DNA of 64,000 nt from Flavobacteriales bacterium (GCA_026129465.1 JAHCIA010000001.1:2245964-2309963), one strand, 5' to 3'; shown: positions 16,198 to 24,666, counted from the stretch's first letter. Program-made: numbers and translations. Notes: generated by a model from the sequence alone, not told the origin.

Positions 16198-17034
16198 CTA
16201 AGCATTTCCGGTGGGAGCGTACACATTGGATCGCTCCCCGCGCAGAAATCCCACCAGCGTGAGACCCCTTTGCCGGGCCAGGTCCACCGCCAGGGACGAG
16301 GGTGCTCCCACGGCGGCCATCAAGGGGATGCCGGCCACCACGCATTTCTGCACCAGTTCGAAACCGGCGCGACCGCTTACAAGAAGTTGGCAAGAGGCGA
16401 GGGGTGAGTTGGCAGCTAGTGCCGCGCCGATGAGCTTGTCCACGGCGTTGTGGCGGCCGATGTCCTCGCGCAGCAGCAACAGTTTCCCAGCACGGTCGAA
16501 CAACGCCGCCGCGTGGATGCCCCCGGTGTGGCGGAACACGGTCTGGGCCTCACGCATGCGATCGGGCAGGGCGGTGATCACGGCGGGATCCACCTCGCCC
16601 CAGGGTGTGATGGGCCTGCGGCATTGCGCGCGAACGGCCTCCAAACTGCTCTTGCCGCACACGCCGCAGCTGCTGGTGGTGTAGAAGTTCCGTTGCCAGC
16701 GCGCCGGGTCCACCTCCACATCAGGGTGCAACTCGGCGCGCACCACGTTGCCGCGTTCCTCGGGCTTCACGTCCTCGCAGTACACGGTGCGCAACACTTC
16801 CGCGGGGTCGGTGATCAGGCCCTCGGTGAAGAGGAAGCCCAGGGCGAGTTCCTCATCGTGACCCGGTGTGCGCATGGTGACACTGAGGCGCAACTCCCGG
16901 CGATCGTCCAGTGGCCCATGGCCCAGGCGGACCTCCAGCGGCTCCTCGGTAACGAGGATATCATCGGCCGGGGTGATGCTGCCTGCATCGTAGCGGATGA
17001 TGTGGGTGGAGGTGACGGGGAAGGCCATTTTCAT
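16198..17034 (-). CDS. fdhD: FdhD sulfurtransferase for formate dehydrogenase
   Basis: 278 residues. The cysteine loop SSCGVCGKSS supplies the CxxC that carries sulfur from IscS to the bis-MGD cofactor of formate dehydrogenase. HTGGIHAAALF and LLREDIGRHNAVDKLIG are the conserved cofactor-binding stretches, and LLVSGRAGFELVQK follows. The start overlaps the stop of a 49-codon ORF by ATGA. Moco biosynthesis genes lie 2.7-10 kb away, but no formate dehydrogenase is in the window. Confidence 0.92.
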   Translation of the reverse strand: MKMAFPVTSTHIIRYDAGSITPADDILVTEEPLEVRLGHGPLDDRRELRLSVTMRTPGHDEELALGFLFTEGLITDPAEVLRTVYCEDVKPEERGNVVRAELHPDVEVDPARWQRNFYTTSSCGVCGKSSLEAVRAQCRRPITPWGEVDPAVITALPDRMREAQTVFRHTGGIHAAALFDRAGKLLLLREDIGRHNAVDKLIGAALAANSPLASCQLLVSGRAGFELVQKCVVAGIPLMAAVGAPSSLAVDLARQRGLTLVGFLRGERSNVYAPTGNA

Positions 17035-17180
17035 CGCTTGGTTGACTGGTCATCACTGCGTAGAAAACGCAAGACCCGCTCTTTGTCGGCGATCGCCTTC
17101 CTGTCCACCAAAGCCATTGCACGCGCCAATGCCTTGTCCTCTTGCAAGGTGGACAAGCGTCGAGGTGCTTCCCGTTTCAT
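17031..17180 (-). CDS. Small 49-residue protein coupled to fdhD
   Basis: The ORF encodes a very basic, helical peptide (MKREAPRRLSTLQEDKALAR, then ALVDRKAIADKERVLRFLRS). Two things support it. Its TGA overlaps the fdhD ATG as ATGA (17034-17031). A perfect -7 box TAGCTTTG (17192-17185) lies 4 nt before its ATG. It also fills the whole gap between tag and fdhD. I do not recognise the family. It could be a small partner of FdhD or a leader peptide controlling fdhD translation. Confidence 0.55.
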   Translation of the reverse strand: MKREAPRRLSTLQEDKALARAMALVDRKAIADKERVLRFLRSDDQSTKR

Positions 17181-17184
17181 TATC

Positions 17185-17192
17185 CAAAGCTA
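17185..17192 (-). promoter_or_regulatory. -7 box (TAGCTTTG) for the small ORF-fdhD transcript
   Basis: A perfect match to TAnnTTTG, placed 4 nt before the ATG at 17180. Its first three bases are the TAG stop of the tag gene. The transcript would start at or very near the start codon. Confidence 0.5.
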
Positions 17193-17756
17193 CCCCGTCC
17201 GCCGCCAACACGTCACCAGGTGATCATCCACCATGCCCACCGCCTGCATGAAGGCGTACACGATGGTACTGCCCACGAAGCTGAAACCGGCCTGCTTCAG
17301 GTCCTTGCTCAACGCGTCGGACACCGGTGTGCTTGCAGGCAACTGCTTCATTCCGGTCCAGTGGTTCACGATGGGCTTGTGGCCCACATGCTTCCACAGA
17401 AAGCGATCGAAGGAACCCCTGCCACCTTCCATGATACGCAGGTAGGCTTGTGCGTTCTTGATCGTGCTGGTCACTTTGGCGCGGTTGCGGATGATGCCGG
17501 GATCGATCATCAAGCGTTCGATGTCCTTCGTGCCATAGCGCGCGATCATCTCGGCGTTCCAATCGTCGAAAGCTTTCGCATAACTCTCCGTGCGGATGAG
17601 GATGGTGTACCAGCTCAAGCCGGCCTGCGCACCATCTAGGACGAGCTTCGCGAAGAGGCGCCGATCGTCATGCTCGGGCACGCCCCACACCGTGTCGTGG
17701 TAGTGCTTGTAGATGTCGTCCTTCAGGCACCAGGGGCAGCGGACCAGGTCGGGCAT
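17190..17756 (-). CDS. tag: DNA-3-methyladenine glycosylase I
   Basis: A 188-residue Tag enzyme that excises 3-methyladenine from DNA. The N-terminus RCPWCLKDDIYKHYHDTVWG is the family signature, including the zinc Cys and the conserved HD-WG. GAQAGLSWYTILIR is the helical core, and FVGSTIVYAFMQAVGMVDDH the C-terminal signature with zinc His. A TACCTTTC element lies at 17809-17802, about 45 nt upstream. Confidence 0.9.
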   Translation of the reverse strand: MPDLVRCPWCLKDDIYKHYHDTVWGVPEHDDRRLFAKLVLDGAQAGLSWYTILIRTESYAKAFDDWNAEMIARYGTKDIERLMIDPGIIRNRAKVTSTIKNAQAYLRIMEGGRGSFDRFLWKHVGHKPIVNHWTGMKQLPASTPVSDALSKDLKQAGFSFVGSTIVYAFMQAVGMVDDHLVTCWRRTG

Positions 17757-17882
17757 GAGCGCATGTGGGCGTGAGCGCTGGTGCGCATGGCCGACCTGAA
17801 AGGTAGGCGCTCTACGGATGACGGCTTGATGGACGGCACCACCATCAAGTCGAATCCGCTGGCGATAGTTCGCACGGTCGCG

Positions 17883-19124
17883 CTATCGGCCCATCACCAT
17901 CAGCGTCGACGAAGAAAGGCTCCCGCTCGTCATGATCGCACGCACCGAATAGGTGCCAGGTGCCAAGCCGTCCAATGCCAGGGAGAGGCTCATTGAACCG
18001 GCTACGCGTTCCAGGATCACACATCGGCCGACGGCATCGAAGAGCGCGACCTCATCAAGGAGTTCGGACCCTCCTGCACCTACCGTCACCTGGTCCCTGG
18101 CGGGATTGGGATGCACTGTCAATGCACCTGATGTTCCGTTATCCGGTTGACCGGTGCTACACACGGCCATGAACCAGGGGCAGGCTGTAGGGTCGGTGGA
18201 AAAGAAGTCCAGCAGAAGATCCGCGACCTTCTGCCTCCCCGCAGGTGATGGGTGAAGGCCATCGGGCTGGAAGTCTTCCGGGCATTCCCATGTGAGACCA
18301 TCACTTCTCGGTGTGGTGCCATCGGCCCAGAGGTACACGCCCCAAGCCAACCAAGGCGAGACCGCCTCGGGGCCGGTGTAGGCGAGTTCCGGATCGCCTT
18401 CGATCTGGGCTTCGATCAGATGCTTCATCACCCAGCCCTGCCAATGCGCGTACGGCTCGGGATTGGTGCCCGAGGCATAGCCACCATAGATCCTGCTCGC
18501 CACATAACAGATCCGCACATGGGGAAATCGACCTTTCAGTTCATGCGTGATCCGCTTGGTCTGGGTCAGCAGGCTGTCATAGTACTCCGGTAGCGGCGTG
18601 GTCACGGCCTGGTTGGCCACCTTCAGCCAGATCACCTGCACCTGCGCTGCTGTCACACCAGCGTTGGTCAAACGATCGTCCACCGTGTTCCAATACGAGG
18701 CGTAATTCGGGTTCGTCGGCGTGGATTGGATCACCGCGGTCTGGCCGCCAACGCCGCCATTCACCAAGACCAAGGCTGGGTGCTTGCCGGGATACGCGTT
18801 CGCCGTTTGAATGAAAGCGCCAGACTCCTGCGATGTGTTGGACATGCCGATGGAAAGCCAGACGGCCTTTCCATTCACCGGATCCGGATCGCCAATTGCG
18901 TCCAACGGTTGCACCATGGCGGCCAAGGCCAACCCAGCGTCCAGATGTGCCGCCGGCATCGCATTGGCACCATCGGGGTACAGGCCACCCGCCCAGCCAT
19001 TGTATGTGCCCGCACCAAGGTCCATGATGGGCACGAGGCCCACGGATGCTTGCGAACAATCGGCTTGTCCCAACAGCATGTGCGGGAGGAGCAGGGCAAG
19101 CCATGAAGCGTTTCTGTGGGACAT
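17883..19124 (-). CDS. Secreted SGNH-hydrolase-like protein with T9SS sorting domain
   Basis: A 413-residue protein with a signal peptide (residues 1-19) and an SGNH-like core. GMSN stands for the nucleophile block, NGGVGGQTA for block II, and DGLHPSPAGRQKVADLL for the Asp-x-x-His block. The C-terminal ~80 residues form a T9SS sorting domain (VHPNPARDQVTV, then LAPGTYSVRAI). Probably an exported esterase or acetylxylan-type hydrolase; the substrate is unknown. The ATG at 19124 sits 4 nt after a TACCTTTC box and gives the signal peptide. Confidence 0.65.
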   Translation of the reverse strand: MSHRNASWLALLLPHMLLGQADCSQASVGLVPIMDLGAGTYNGWAGGLYPDGANAMPAAHLDAGLALAAMVQPLDAIGDPDPVNGKAVWLSIGMSNTSQESGAFIQTANAYPGKHPALVLVNGGVGGQTAVIQSTPTNPNYASYWNTVDDRLTNAGVTAAQVQVIWLKVANQAVTTPLPEYYDSLLTQTKRITHELKGRFPHVRICYVASRIYGGYASGTNPEPYAHWQGWVMKHLIEAQIEGDPELAYTGPEAVSPWLAWGVYLWADGTTPRSDGLTWECPEDFQPDGLHPSPAGRQKVADLLLDFFSTDPTACPWFMAVCSTGQPDNGTSGALTVHPNPARDQVTVGAGGSELLDEVALFDAVGRCVILERVAGSMSLSLALDGLAPGTYSVRAIMTSGSLSSSTLMVMGR

Positions 19125-19128
19125 AGGC

Positions 19129-19136
19129 GAAAGGTA
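19129..19136 (-). promoter_or_regulatory. -7-like box (TACCTTTC) of the SGNH-like gene
   Basis: TACCTTTC differs from TAnnTTTG by one base and ends 4 nt before the ATG at 19124. It belongs to the set of boxes lying unusually close to start codons. Confidence 0.4.
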
Positions 19137-19168
19137 GTCGGGTTGGGTTCGGGTCGTCGATGGCCGGA

Positions 19169-19717
19169 TCATCCCGCGAACTCCTCACCTCTCGATGGCG
19201 GTCCGACCGGATCGACTTCCCGCTCCATGAAGACCAATGCGGCAGCGAGTACCGGTTCCGCCGCATGGTAGGCTTGGATCCGCCGAAACCCGAAACGCTC
19301 ATAGAGCCCAAGGGCTTCGGTCATGAAAAACCCGGTATCGAGCCGCATGATCCGAAAACTTCGTTCACGCGCCGCATTGATGAAGGCGGTCACCAGGGCT
19401 TTCCCGATGCCCTTTCCACGCTGGGATCCCGGTACGTAGAGCCGCTTCATTTCGCACGCCTCACCATCCAGCTTGCGCAGACAGACCACCCCGACGGTTT
19501 CCTTGTCTTCCAACGCGAGCAACACACATCCTTGCGGTGGGCCATAGTGCGCATGCAGGTCGGCCAATTCGTGCGCATAGGCGGCCTCATCGAAGTAGCG
19601 TTCCACGATGTGCAGGTGATCGGCATAGCGGCGGCGTTGATGCGGTGGAAAATCACGCAACAAGTCCGATGCAAGGGAAAGCAGCTCCGGCGTGTCGGCT
19701 TCCACGATGCGCAGCAT
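19169..19717 (-). CDS. GNAT family N-acetyltransferase
   Basis: 182 residues. The acetyl-CoA motif is GSQRGKGIGKALVTAFI (Q/RxxGxG type), preceded by CEMKRLYVP and followed by MRLDTGFFMTEALGLYERFG, the typical ending of small-molecule GNATs. The substrate is unknown. The ATG at 19717 was chosen because it opens MLRIVEADTPELL. It is divergent from moaA. Confidence 0.8.
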   Translation of the reverse strand: MLRIVEADTPELLSLASDLLRDFPPHQRRRYADHLHIVERYFDEAAYAHELADLHAHYGPPQGCVLLALEDKETVGVVCLRKLDGEACEMKRLYVPGSQRGKGIGKALVTAFINAARERSFRIMRLDTGFFMTEALGLYERFGFRRIQAYHAAEPVLAAALVFMEREVDPVGPPSRGEEFAG

Positions 19718-19754
19718 AAGGCAAAGGTCGTTCACACGCCGATGTGGACCTGGG

Positions 19755-19762
19755 TAGCTTTG
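19755..19762 (+). promoter_or_regulatory. -7 box (TAGCTTTG) of moaA
   Basis: A perfect TAnnTTTG match separated from the moaA ATG by only CGCC. The transcript would start at, or a few bases before, the start codon. Confidence 0.55.
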
Positions 19763-19766
19763 CGCC

Positions 19767-20756
19767 ATGTCGCTCACCGACCGTCACGGACGTCAGCACC
19801 GCAGCCTGCGCATCAGCATCGTGGACAAGTGCGACCTGCGCTGCACGTACTGCATGCCGGAGGACCAGCACTTCCTGAAGCGGGAGGAACTGATGACCCG
19901 CGAGGAGATCGCCACCATCGCCCGGCTATTCGTGGAGCGATACGGGGTGGACAAGATCCGCATCACCGGCGGTGAGCCGCTCGTAAGGCCCGATGCGGTG
20001 GACATCGTGCGCGACATGGCCGCACTGCCGGTGAAGCTCGGCCTCACCACCAACGCGCTCAGCCTGCACAAGCACCTCGAAGGATTGGCCGATGCCGGCT
20101 TGAAGAGCGTGAACATCAGCCTGGACACCTTCGATGCGGAACGCTTCCGGAAGATCGCACGGCGCGATGGCTTCCAAACCGTGCATGCCAACATCCTGCT
20201 CGCTCTCCAGCGCGGTCTGCGTGTGAAAGTGAACATGGTGGTGATGCGCGGCGTGAACGACGATGAACTGTTGCGCTTCGTGGAACTCACCCGGGATCAT
20301 CCGGTGCATGTACGCTTCATCGAGTTCATGCCTTTCGCTGGCAATCACTGGGGAAGGGAGCGCGTTCACACCTATGCCGAAATGCTCGCACACATCGGCA
20401 GCGTGCATTCGTTCGAGAAGCTCAGGGACGATCCGCACAGCACGGCCAAGGCATTCCGCATACCCGGGTGGCCCGGCACCTTCGCGGTGATCAGCACGGT
20501 CACCGAACCCTTCTGTGGCAACTGCGATCGCCTGCGCATCACGGCAGAAGGGAAGATGCGCAACTGCCTGTTCTCGCGGGAAGAGACGGACCTGCTTTCA
20601 GCGCTGCGGCGGGGGGAGGAGATCGCACCGCTGATCGAAGCGAACGTGCTGGCGAAGCATGCGATGCTCGGTGGGCTGCCACTCTTCAAGCCGGAGAAGC
20701 AGGAGGAGGTATTACACGACCTCAGCGCGCGGCCGATGGTGGCGATCGGGGGGTGA
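19767..20756 (+). CDS. moaA: GTP 3',8-cyclase MoaA (radical SAM)
   Basis: 329 residues. It catalyses the first step of Moco biosynthesis, GTP to 3',8-cyclo-H2GTP. The radical-SAM cluster is CDLRCTYC (Cys22, 26, 29) and ITGGEPLVRPD binds SAM. The C-terminal cluster is CGNCDRLRITAEGKMRNC, and the protein ends in the conserved GG. The length is normal. It is on the strand opposite the rest of the Moco genes, 2.2 kb away, with its own promoter. Confidence 0.95.
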   Translation: MSLTDRHGRQHRSLRISIVDKCDLRCTYCMPEDQHFLKREELMTREEIATIARLFVERYGVDKIRITGGEPLVRPDAVDIVRDMAALPVKLGLTTNALSLHKHLEGLADAGLKSVNISLDTFDAERFRKIARRDGFQTVHANILLALQRGLRVKVNMVVMRGVNDDELLRFVELTRDHPVHVRFIEFMPFAGNHWGRERVHTYAEMLAHIGSVHSFEKLRDDPHSTAKAFRIPGWPGTFAVISTVTEPFCGNCDRLRITAEGKMRNCLFSREETDLLSALRRGEEIAPLIEANVLAKHAMLGGLPLFKPEKQEEVLHDLSARPMVAIGG

Positions 20757-20769
20757 GGTGGGTGGAAGG

Positions 20770-20835
20770 AGACCACAGGGGAACCGGGTTCCACACCGCG
20801 ATGCTTCTTCGCGCTTCTCAACGGCTCTGTGGTCT
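20770..20835. repeat. Inverted-repeat element with AGACCACAG / CTGTGGTCT arms
   Basis: Arms AGACCACAG (20770-20778) and CTGTGGTCT (20827-20835) are perfect complements around 48 bp. The element lies between the convergent moaA and nucleoid-protein genes. A related element with ACCACAGAG / CTCTGTGGT arms is at 54182-54306. Similar CACAGAG-type dispersed repeats are known in environmental bacterial genomes. Confidence 0.55.
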
Positions 20836-21858
20836 TCAGAGTTCCTGCTCGTAGTAGATCTTGTAGTACTTCCGCCCGCGCTCGTCCACCCCGCGCTCGA
20901 TCTTGTCGCGGTCGCCGTGGATGTAGATGTGGAAGTTCTTGTCCAGCTTCAGCACGCTCTTGAACACGCGGGCCTGCTTCTTCACCGCGTCCGCACTGAT
21001 GGCGAAACGCTCCTCCAGGTCCACCGCGCGCTCCTCCTGGAAGCGCTCGCCGAAGCGCTGGAAGGAATCGATCACCTCGGCACTGTCGAAGACCTCCTGT
21101 GCGAAACGGTCGCAGTCGAACTCGGTGTTCTCCTTGAAGTAGCGTACCGAGCGGTTCAGCAGGTCGATCTGGTCGGCTTTGGGGATCTCGTAGTCCTGCG
21201 GCAGTTGCTCGGTGATGAAGTGCCGGGTCATGTCCAGTACGTTGCGGGTGCTGTTCACCTGGTCCTTCCTGGTCTGGAGCCCGATGAAGGCCTGTTGCCA
21301 GAAGCCACTTTCGGGCTTGTCGTCGATCACCAGCAGCGTGCTCGAGCCGGGAGTGAAGAGTACGAGCAGCGCCTGGTCGGGCTTGCGGCCGCCGAGCCCG
21401 CGCTTGAGCTTCATGCCGATGGTCTCGCCTTTCACCGTGCTCTCCAGGAACACCTCCTTGTCGTCGAACTTGAGGATGCCCACGCCATCGTGGTGCGCAC
21501 CGCCCAACTCCACCCCGGAGAAGCGCGCCACGAACAGCTCCCCCGTCCGCACCTCATGACCACCGGCCGCCTTCATCAGGTGCTTGGCGATCGCGCGCGA
21601 CACCGGCATCAATTCCTTGCCTTGCTCCACTTTCCTGCAGAACTCCTGCAGCGGATTCTCCTTCTCCCCTTCAATCCCACTGAACTCATGGGTCACCAAC
21701 ACATTGGAAAAGGGCCGCAGGAACAGCTTGCGCAGGAATTCCTGCTCCTCGGGTCCCTGCAGCACAGCGCTGAAGTCACTGAGGACGCTGGGTGCGCCAT
21801 CCATGCCGATGCGGTGGAGTACGAACTCGTCCACCTGGGCTTCCTTGCCGTTGATCAT
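20836..21858 (-). CDS. Nucleoid-associated protein (NdpA/YejK-like)
   Basis: 340 residues resembling the 37-kDa nucleoid-associated family: FSGVELGGAHHDGVGILKF, then SSTLLVIDDKPESGFWQQAF, with the helical middle and a beta-rich C-terminal end (NFHIYIHGDRDKIERGVDER). Such proteins bind nucleoid DNA; the role here is inferred. The gene ends one base after the inverted repeat at 20770-20835. A TACATTCG element is present about 45 bp upstream. Confidence 0.7.
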   Translation of the reverse strand: MINGKEAQVDEFVLHRIGMDGAPSVLSDFSAVLQGPEEQEFLRKLFLRPFSNVLVTHEFSGIEGEKENPLQEFCRKVEQGKELMPVSRAIAKHLMKAAGGHEVRTGELFVARFSGVELGGAHHDGVGILKFDDKEVFLESTVKGETIGMKLKRGLGGRKPDQALLVLFTPGSSTLLVIDDKPESGFWQQAFIGLQTRKDQVNSTRNVLDMTRHFITEQLPQDYEIPKADQIDLLNRSVRYFKENTEFDCDRFAQEVFDSAEVIDSFQRFGERFQEERAVDLEERFAISADAVKKQARVFKSVLKLDKNFHIYIHGDRDKIERGVDERGRKYYKIYYEQEL

Positions 21859-21942
21859 GGTCTACGTTGTCGCCCCTGCGCGTGCGGTCGCGGCGGGGGA
21901 TCGCGAATGTACCGGATGGGGATCGTCGCCGCCCAGGTGGCC

Positions 21943-22857
21943 TCAGCCCTCCAGCGTGGCCTTGATCCCCTCCCGGTACTCCGTGGGCATCACATCGAAG
22001 GCCTTCTCGATCTTGCTGCTGTCAAAGCGGTAGTCGTGCTCGAACTGGTAGAGCATCTCCAGGCTGGCGCGGATCACCGGAACGAACAGGCCGACCAAGG
22101 CCACCATGGGCCGGGATATCGACTGCAACTTGTAGGGCTGGCCGGCCAGTTCGCACGCGAGGCGCACGAATCCCTCCGAGGTGAGGGGATCCTTGCTGGT
22201 GAGCGCATGCCACACCTGACCGTAGGCCGCCGGTGTATTGCCCAGCAGCGCCACGCTGCGGCCCGCATCGGGCGTGTAGGTGAAGGTGTGCACGGCCTTC
22301 ACGTTGCCCATCCACTGCGGGGTCTTGCCGGCTTTCAGCCGCTCCATCACGGTCACGTGCGTGAAGCTCAGCACCGCACCGGGGCCGTAGAAATCCGCCG
22401 CACGAACGATCTGCGCCTGCAGCTCGCCACGCTTCACCTCGTCCATCAATGTGGTGGCGATCCTGGCGCGCACCTCGCCCTTCCTGCTGCAGGGGTTGTA
22501 GGGCGTGTCCTCGGTCATCACGCCGTCCACCTTCCCGTAGGCATAGACGTTGTCGAAGAACACCAGCCTGCTGCCGTGGCGCTTGCAGGCATCGATGGTG
22601 TTGCGCATGATCCGCGGCCACTGATCGGCCCACACCTTGGCATCGTATTTCAGCCCGGCCAGCAGGTAGGTCACCTCGCTGCCCTTGACGGCATCGCTCA
22701 CGGCCTGGGGGTCGAGCAGGTCGGCGCGGAAGGTCTCGTCCGTGGGATTGACCACCTTGGGGTTGCGGCTCACCTGACGGATCTTGTCCGTATACCGGGT
22801 CAGGAGCTTGGATAGTTCCTTGCCGATGACGCCATTGGCGCCGAGGATGGTCTGCAT
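21943..22857 (-). CDS. NAD(P)-dependent epimerase/dehydratase-like protein
   Basis: 304 residues, extended SDR type. The Rossmann motif is ILGANGVIGKELSKLL at the very N-terminus; ATG at 22857 leaves only three residues before it. FFDNVYAYGKVDG contains the YxxxK-type catalytic pair region, and RAADFYGPGA is typical of NmrA/epimerase relatives. The substrate is unknown. The 104 bp between it and moaCB hold a short palindrome (ACATCT/AGATGT, 22884-22898) and no gene. Confidence 0.75.
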   Translation of the reverse strand: MQTILGANGVIGKELSKLLTRYTDKIRQVSRNPKVVNPTDETFRADLLDPQAVSDAVKGSEVTYLLAGLKYDAKVWADQWPRIMRNTIDACKRHGSRLVFFDNVYAYGKVDGVMTEDTPYNPCSRKGEVRARIATTLMDEVKRGELQAQIVRAADFYGPGAVLSFTHVTVMERLKAGKTPQWMGNVKAVHTFTYTPDAGRSVALLGNTPAAYGQVWHALTSKDPLTSEGFVRLACELAGQPYKLQSISRPMVALVGLFVPVIRASLEMLYQFEHDYRFDSSKIEKAFDVMPTEYREGIKATLEG

Positions 22858-22961
22858 GGTGGTGGTATTCTGGCTGGCTAGCTACATCTCCAAGATGTCC
22901 TCCACGTTACGGTTAGCGGAACGGGGGCCTTGGGTGAAGAACACCTTCGATCGCAAGTCGT

Positions 22962-23879
22962 TCACTGCCCGTGCCTGAACGCGTGCTCCTGCACCTTCAC
23001 CACGTGCAGCACGAAGGGGAAGAGCGCGTCCATCGTTTCCTGCGCACCGCGTGTGGAGCCCGGCAGGGTGATCACCAGCGTGCGGCCGATCATGCCGGCG
23101 ATGCCCCGGCTCATCATGGCCCAGGGCATGCGCTCCTGGCCGTAGCTGCGTGCGGCCTCCATGATGCCGGGCACCTCCCGGTCGAGCAGTGGAGCGATGG
23201 CTTCCGGAGTGCGGTCACGTGGTGAAAGGCCCGTTCCTCCGGTGGTGAGGACAAGATCGATGCCTTCGATCGCCCAGGCCTTCACCTGCTTCACGATCGC
23301 ATCCGGTTCATCGGGAACCACGGTCGTGCCATGGCATTCAACCTCCAACCTCCTCAACCGATCGACCACCTCAACGCCTCCCCGGTCCTCCTTCTTTCCT
23401 GCACTCACCGCATCGCTGATCACCAGCACGGCGGCCTTCACAGGCACCTCGAACCGGTCCTTCCAATCGCTCTTGCCGCCCTTCTTCTCCAGCAGCCGGA
23501 TGCCGCCGATCACCACGCCCTTATCGATGGGCTTGAGCATGTCGTAGATGGTGAGGGCGGCGACGCTGGCGCCGTGCATGGCCTCCACCTCCACGCCGGT
23601 GCGGTAGATGGTGCGCACCCGCATCGTCACGATGATCTCCATCTCACCGATCGCGAAGCTCACCTCGGCATGCTCGATGGGCAGCGGGTGGCAATCGGGG
23701 ATCAGCTCGTGGGTCTTCTTCACCCCGAACAGTGCCGCCACACGGGCGCTCTCCAGTACATCTCCCTTGGGTACGCGCTTCTCCCGCAAGGCGGCGATCG
23801 TGGCCGGGTCGCTCACCGTTACGAGCGCGGTGGCGGTGGCCTCGCGGAGGGTGGTGGGCTTGTGGGTGATGTCGATCAT
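22962..23879 (-). CDS. moaCB: Bifunctional MoaC-MogA/MoaB fusion, Moco biosynthesis
   Basis: A 305-residue fusion. Residues 1-155 are MoaC (cPMP synthase): KKTHELIPDCHPLPIEHAEV and EAMHGASVAALTIYDMLKPI are the signatures. Residues about 158-305 are MogA/MoaB-like (molybdopterin adenylyltransferase): VLVISDAVSAGKKED, then VLTTGGTGLSPRDRTPEAI, then TLVITLPGS. The fusion joins an early and a late pathway step. The ATG at 23879 opens MIDITHKP, the canonical MoaC start. The leader contains a 22-bp perfect hairpin (23892-23960). Confidence 0.92.
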   Translation of the reverse strand: MIDITHKPTTLREATATALVTVSDPATIAALREKRVPKGDVLESARVAALFGVKKTHELIPDCHPLPIEHAEVSFAIGEMEIIVTMRVRTIYRTGVEVEAMHGASVAALTIYDMLKPIDKGVVIGGIRLLEKKGGKSDWKDRFEVPVKAAVLVISDAVSAGKKEDRGGVEVVDRLRRLEVECHGTTVVPDEPDAIVKQVKAWAIEGIDLVLTTGGTGLSPRDRTPEAIAPLLDREVPGIMEAARSYGQERMPWAMMSRGIAGMIGRTLVITLPGSTRGAQETMDALFPFVLHVVKVQEHAFRHGQ

Positions 23880-23891
23880 ATGTTCGGCGAA

Positions 23892-23960
23892 AGGTGAATG
23901 GACATGGGTGAATTGTATCCGCGCCGGGCCCATGCGCTATTCACCCATGTCCATTCACCT
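23892..23960 (-). promoter_or_regulatory. Perfect 22-bp inverted repeat between moaE and moaCB
   Basis: The arms at 23892-23913 and 23939-23960 are exact reverse complements around a 25-nt GC-rich loop that itself holds gcgc/gcgc arms. In the minus-strand mRNA the 5' arm begins on the last base of the moaE stop. The 3' arm ends 12 nt before the moaCB ATG. There is no T-run, so it is not a standard terminator. It could be an mRNA stability or translation-control hairpin, or an inserted palindromic repeat. Confidence 0.75.
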
Positions 23961-24442
23961 CAGAAGTTGGCCTTCCAAACATAGCCACCACCCTCCATGA
24001 TCTCCTTCCCGAAGATCGGCAGTTCGGACTTGATGCGGTCCACGGTCCAGGCCACGGCCTGGCGTGCGGCCTGGCGGTGCGGCGCGCTGGCGAAGACCAT
24101 GAAGCAGAGTTCGCCGGCTTTGATCACACCCAGGCTGTGGTGCACATGCAGGCAGGTCATCTCCGGCCATTTCGCGAAGGCCTCCTCGCGGATGGCGGTC
24201 ATACGTTCGAGGGCCATGTCGCGGTAGGCGGTGTATTCGATCGCTGCAACAGGCGCAGGCAGACCGTTGTCGGTTGTCAGTTGTCCGTCGCGCAAGTCCG
24301 CGCGCACCTGGCCCAGGAAGATCTCGTGTGCACCGATGTCCGGGCGCGTGGCGTGCTTGGCGATGCTGGCGGCGATGAAGGCCGGATCGATCGGCCCCTC
24401 CAAGAAGATGTCCTTCACCTTATGCGGCTTCACTTCACTCAT
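23960..24442 (-). CDS. moaE: Molybdopterin synthase catalytic subunit MoaE
   Basis: 160 residues. MoaE transfers sulfur from MoaD thiocarboxylate to cPMP. Visible signatures are EIFLGQVRAD, AIEYTAYRDMA, LHVHHSLGVIKAGE and the C-terminal FGKEIMEGGGYVWKAN with the two catalytic-region lysines. The start overlaps the moaD stop as ATGA. Confidence 0.93.
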   Translation of the reverse strand: MSEVKPHKVKDIFLEGPIDPAFIAASIAKHATRPDIGAHEIFLGQVRADLRDGQLTTDNGLPAPVAAIEYTAYRDMALERMTAIREEAFAKWPEMTCLHVHHSLGVIKAGELCFMVFASAPHRQAARQAVAWTVDRIKSELPIFGKEIMEGGGYVWKANF

Positions 24443-24663
24443 CCGCCTGCGAATGGAGGCAAAACGGCGATCTCCTCTCTGCCGGTGAGGGGCATGTCGC
24501 CCGGTACGATGCGATGGTCGACGGCGATGGCGTACGTGCCGAGATCGATGCCAGCGATGCTTTCCGCCAAGCGCTCACGCAGTTGCGAAACCGATGCGGC
24601 CTCCACATCGATGCGCGCCGCACCGGCCTTCTCCGCGATCGATCCGAACAACAAGACCTCCAT
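24439..24663 (-). CDS. moaD: Molybdopterin synthase sulfur carrier MoaD
   Basis: A 74-residue ubiquitin-fold carrier: MEVLLFGSIAEKAGAARI opens the fold, EEIAVLPPFAGG closes it, and the terminal GG is the site of thiocarboxylation. It overlaps moaE by 4 bp and starts 3 bp after mobA. The adenylating enzyme MoeB is not encoded in the window. Confidence 0.92.
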   Translation of the reverse strand: MEVLLFGSIAEKAGAARIDVEAASVSQLRERLAESIAGIDLGTYAIAVDHRIVPGDMPLTGREEIAVLPPFAGG

Positions 24664-24666
24664 GGC

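Noticed and set aside
20659-22815. A 718-codon plus-strand open frame
   Set aside because: It covers the nucleoid-associated and epimerase genes in antisense and has shadow-type composition.
22884-22898. ACATCT / AGATGT palindrome upstream of moaCB's downstream neighbour
   Set aside because: A 6-bp stem without other features is expected by chance.
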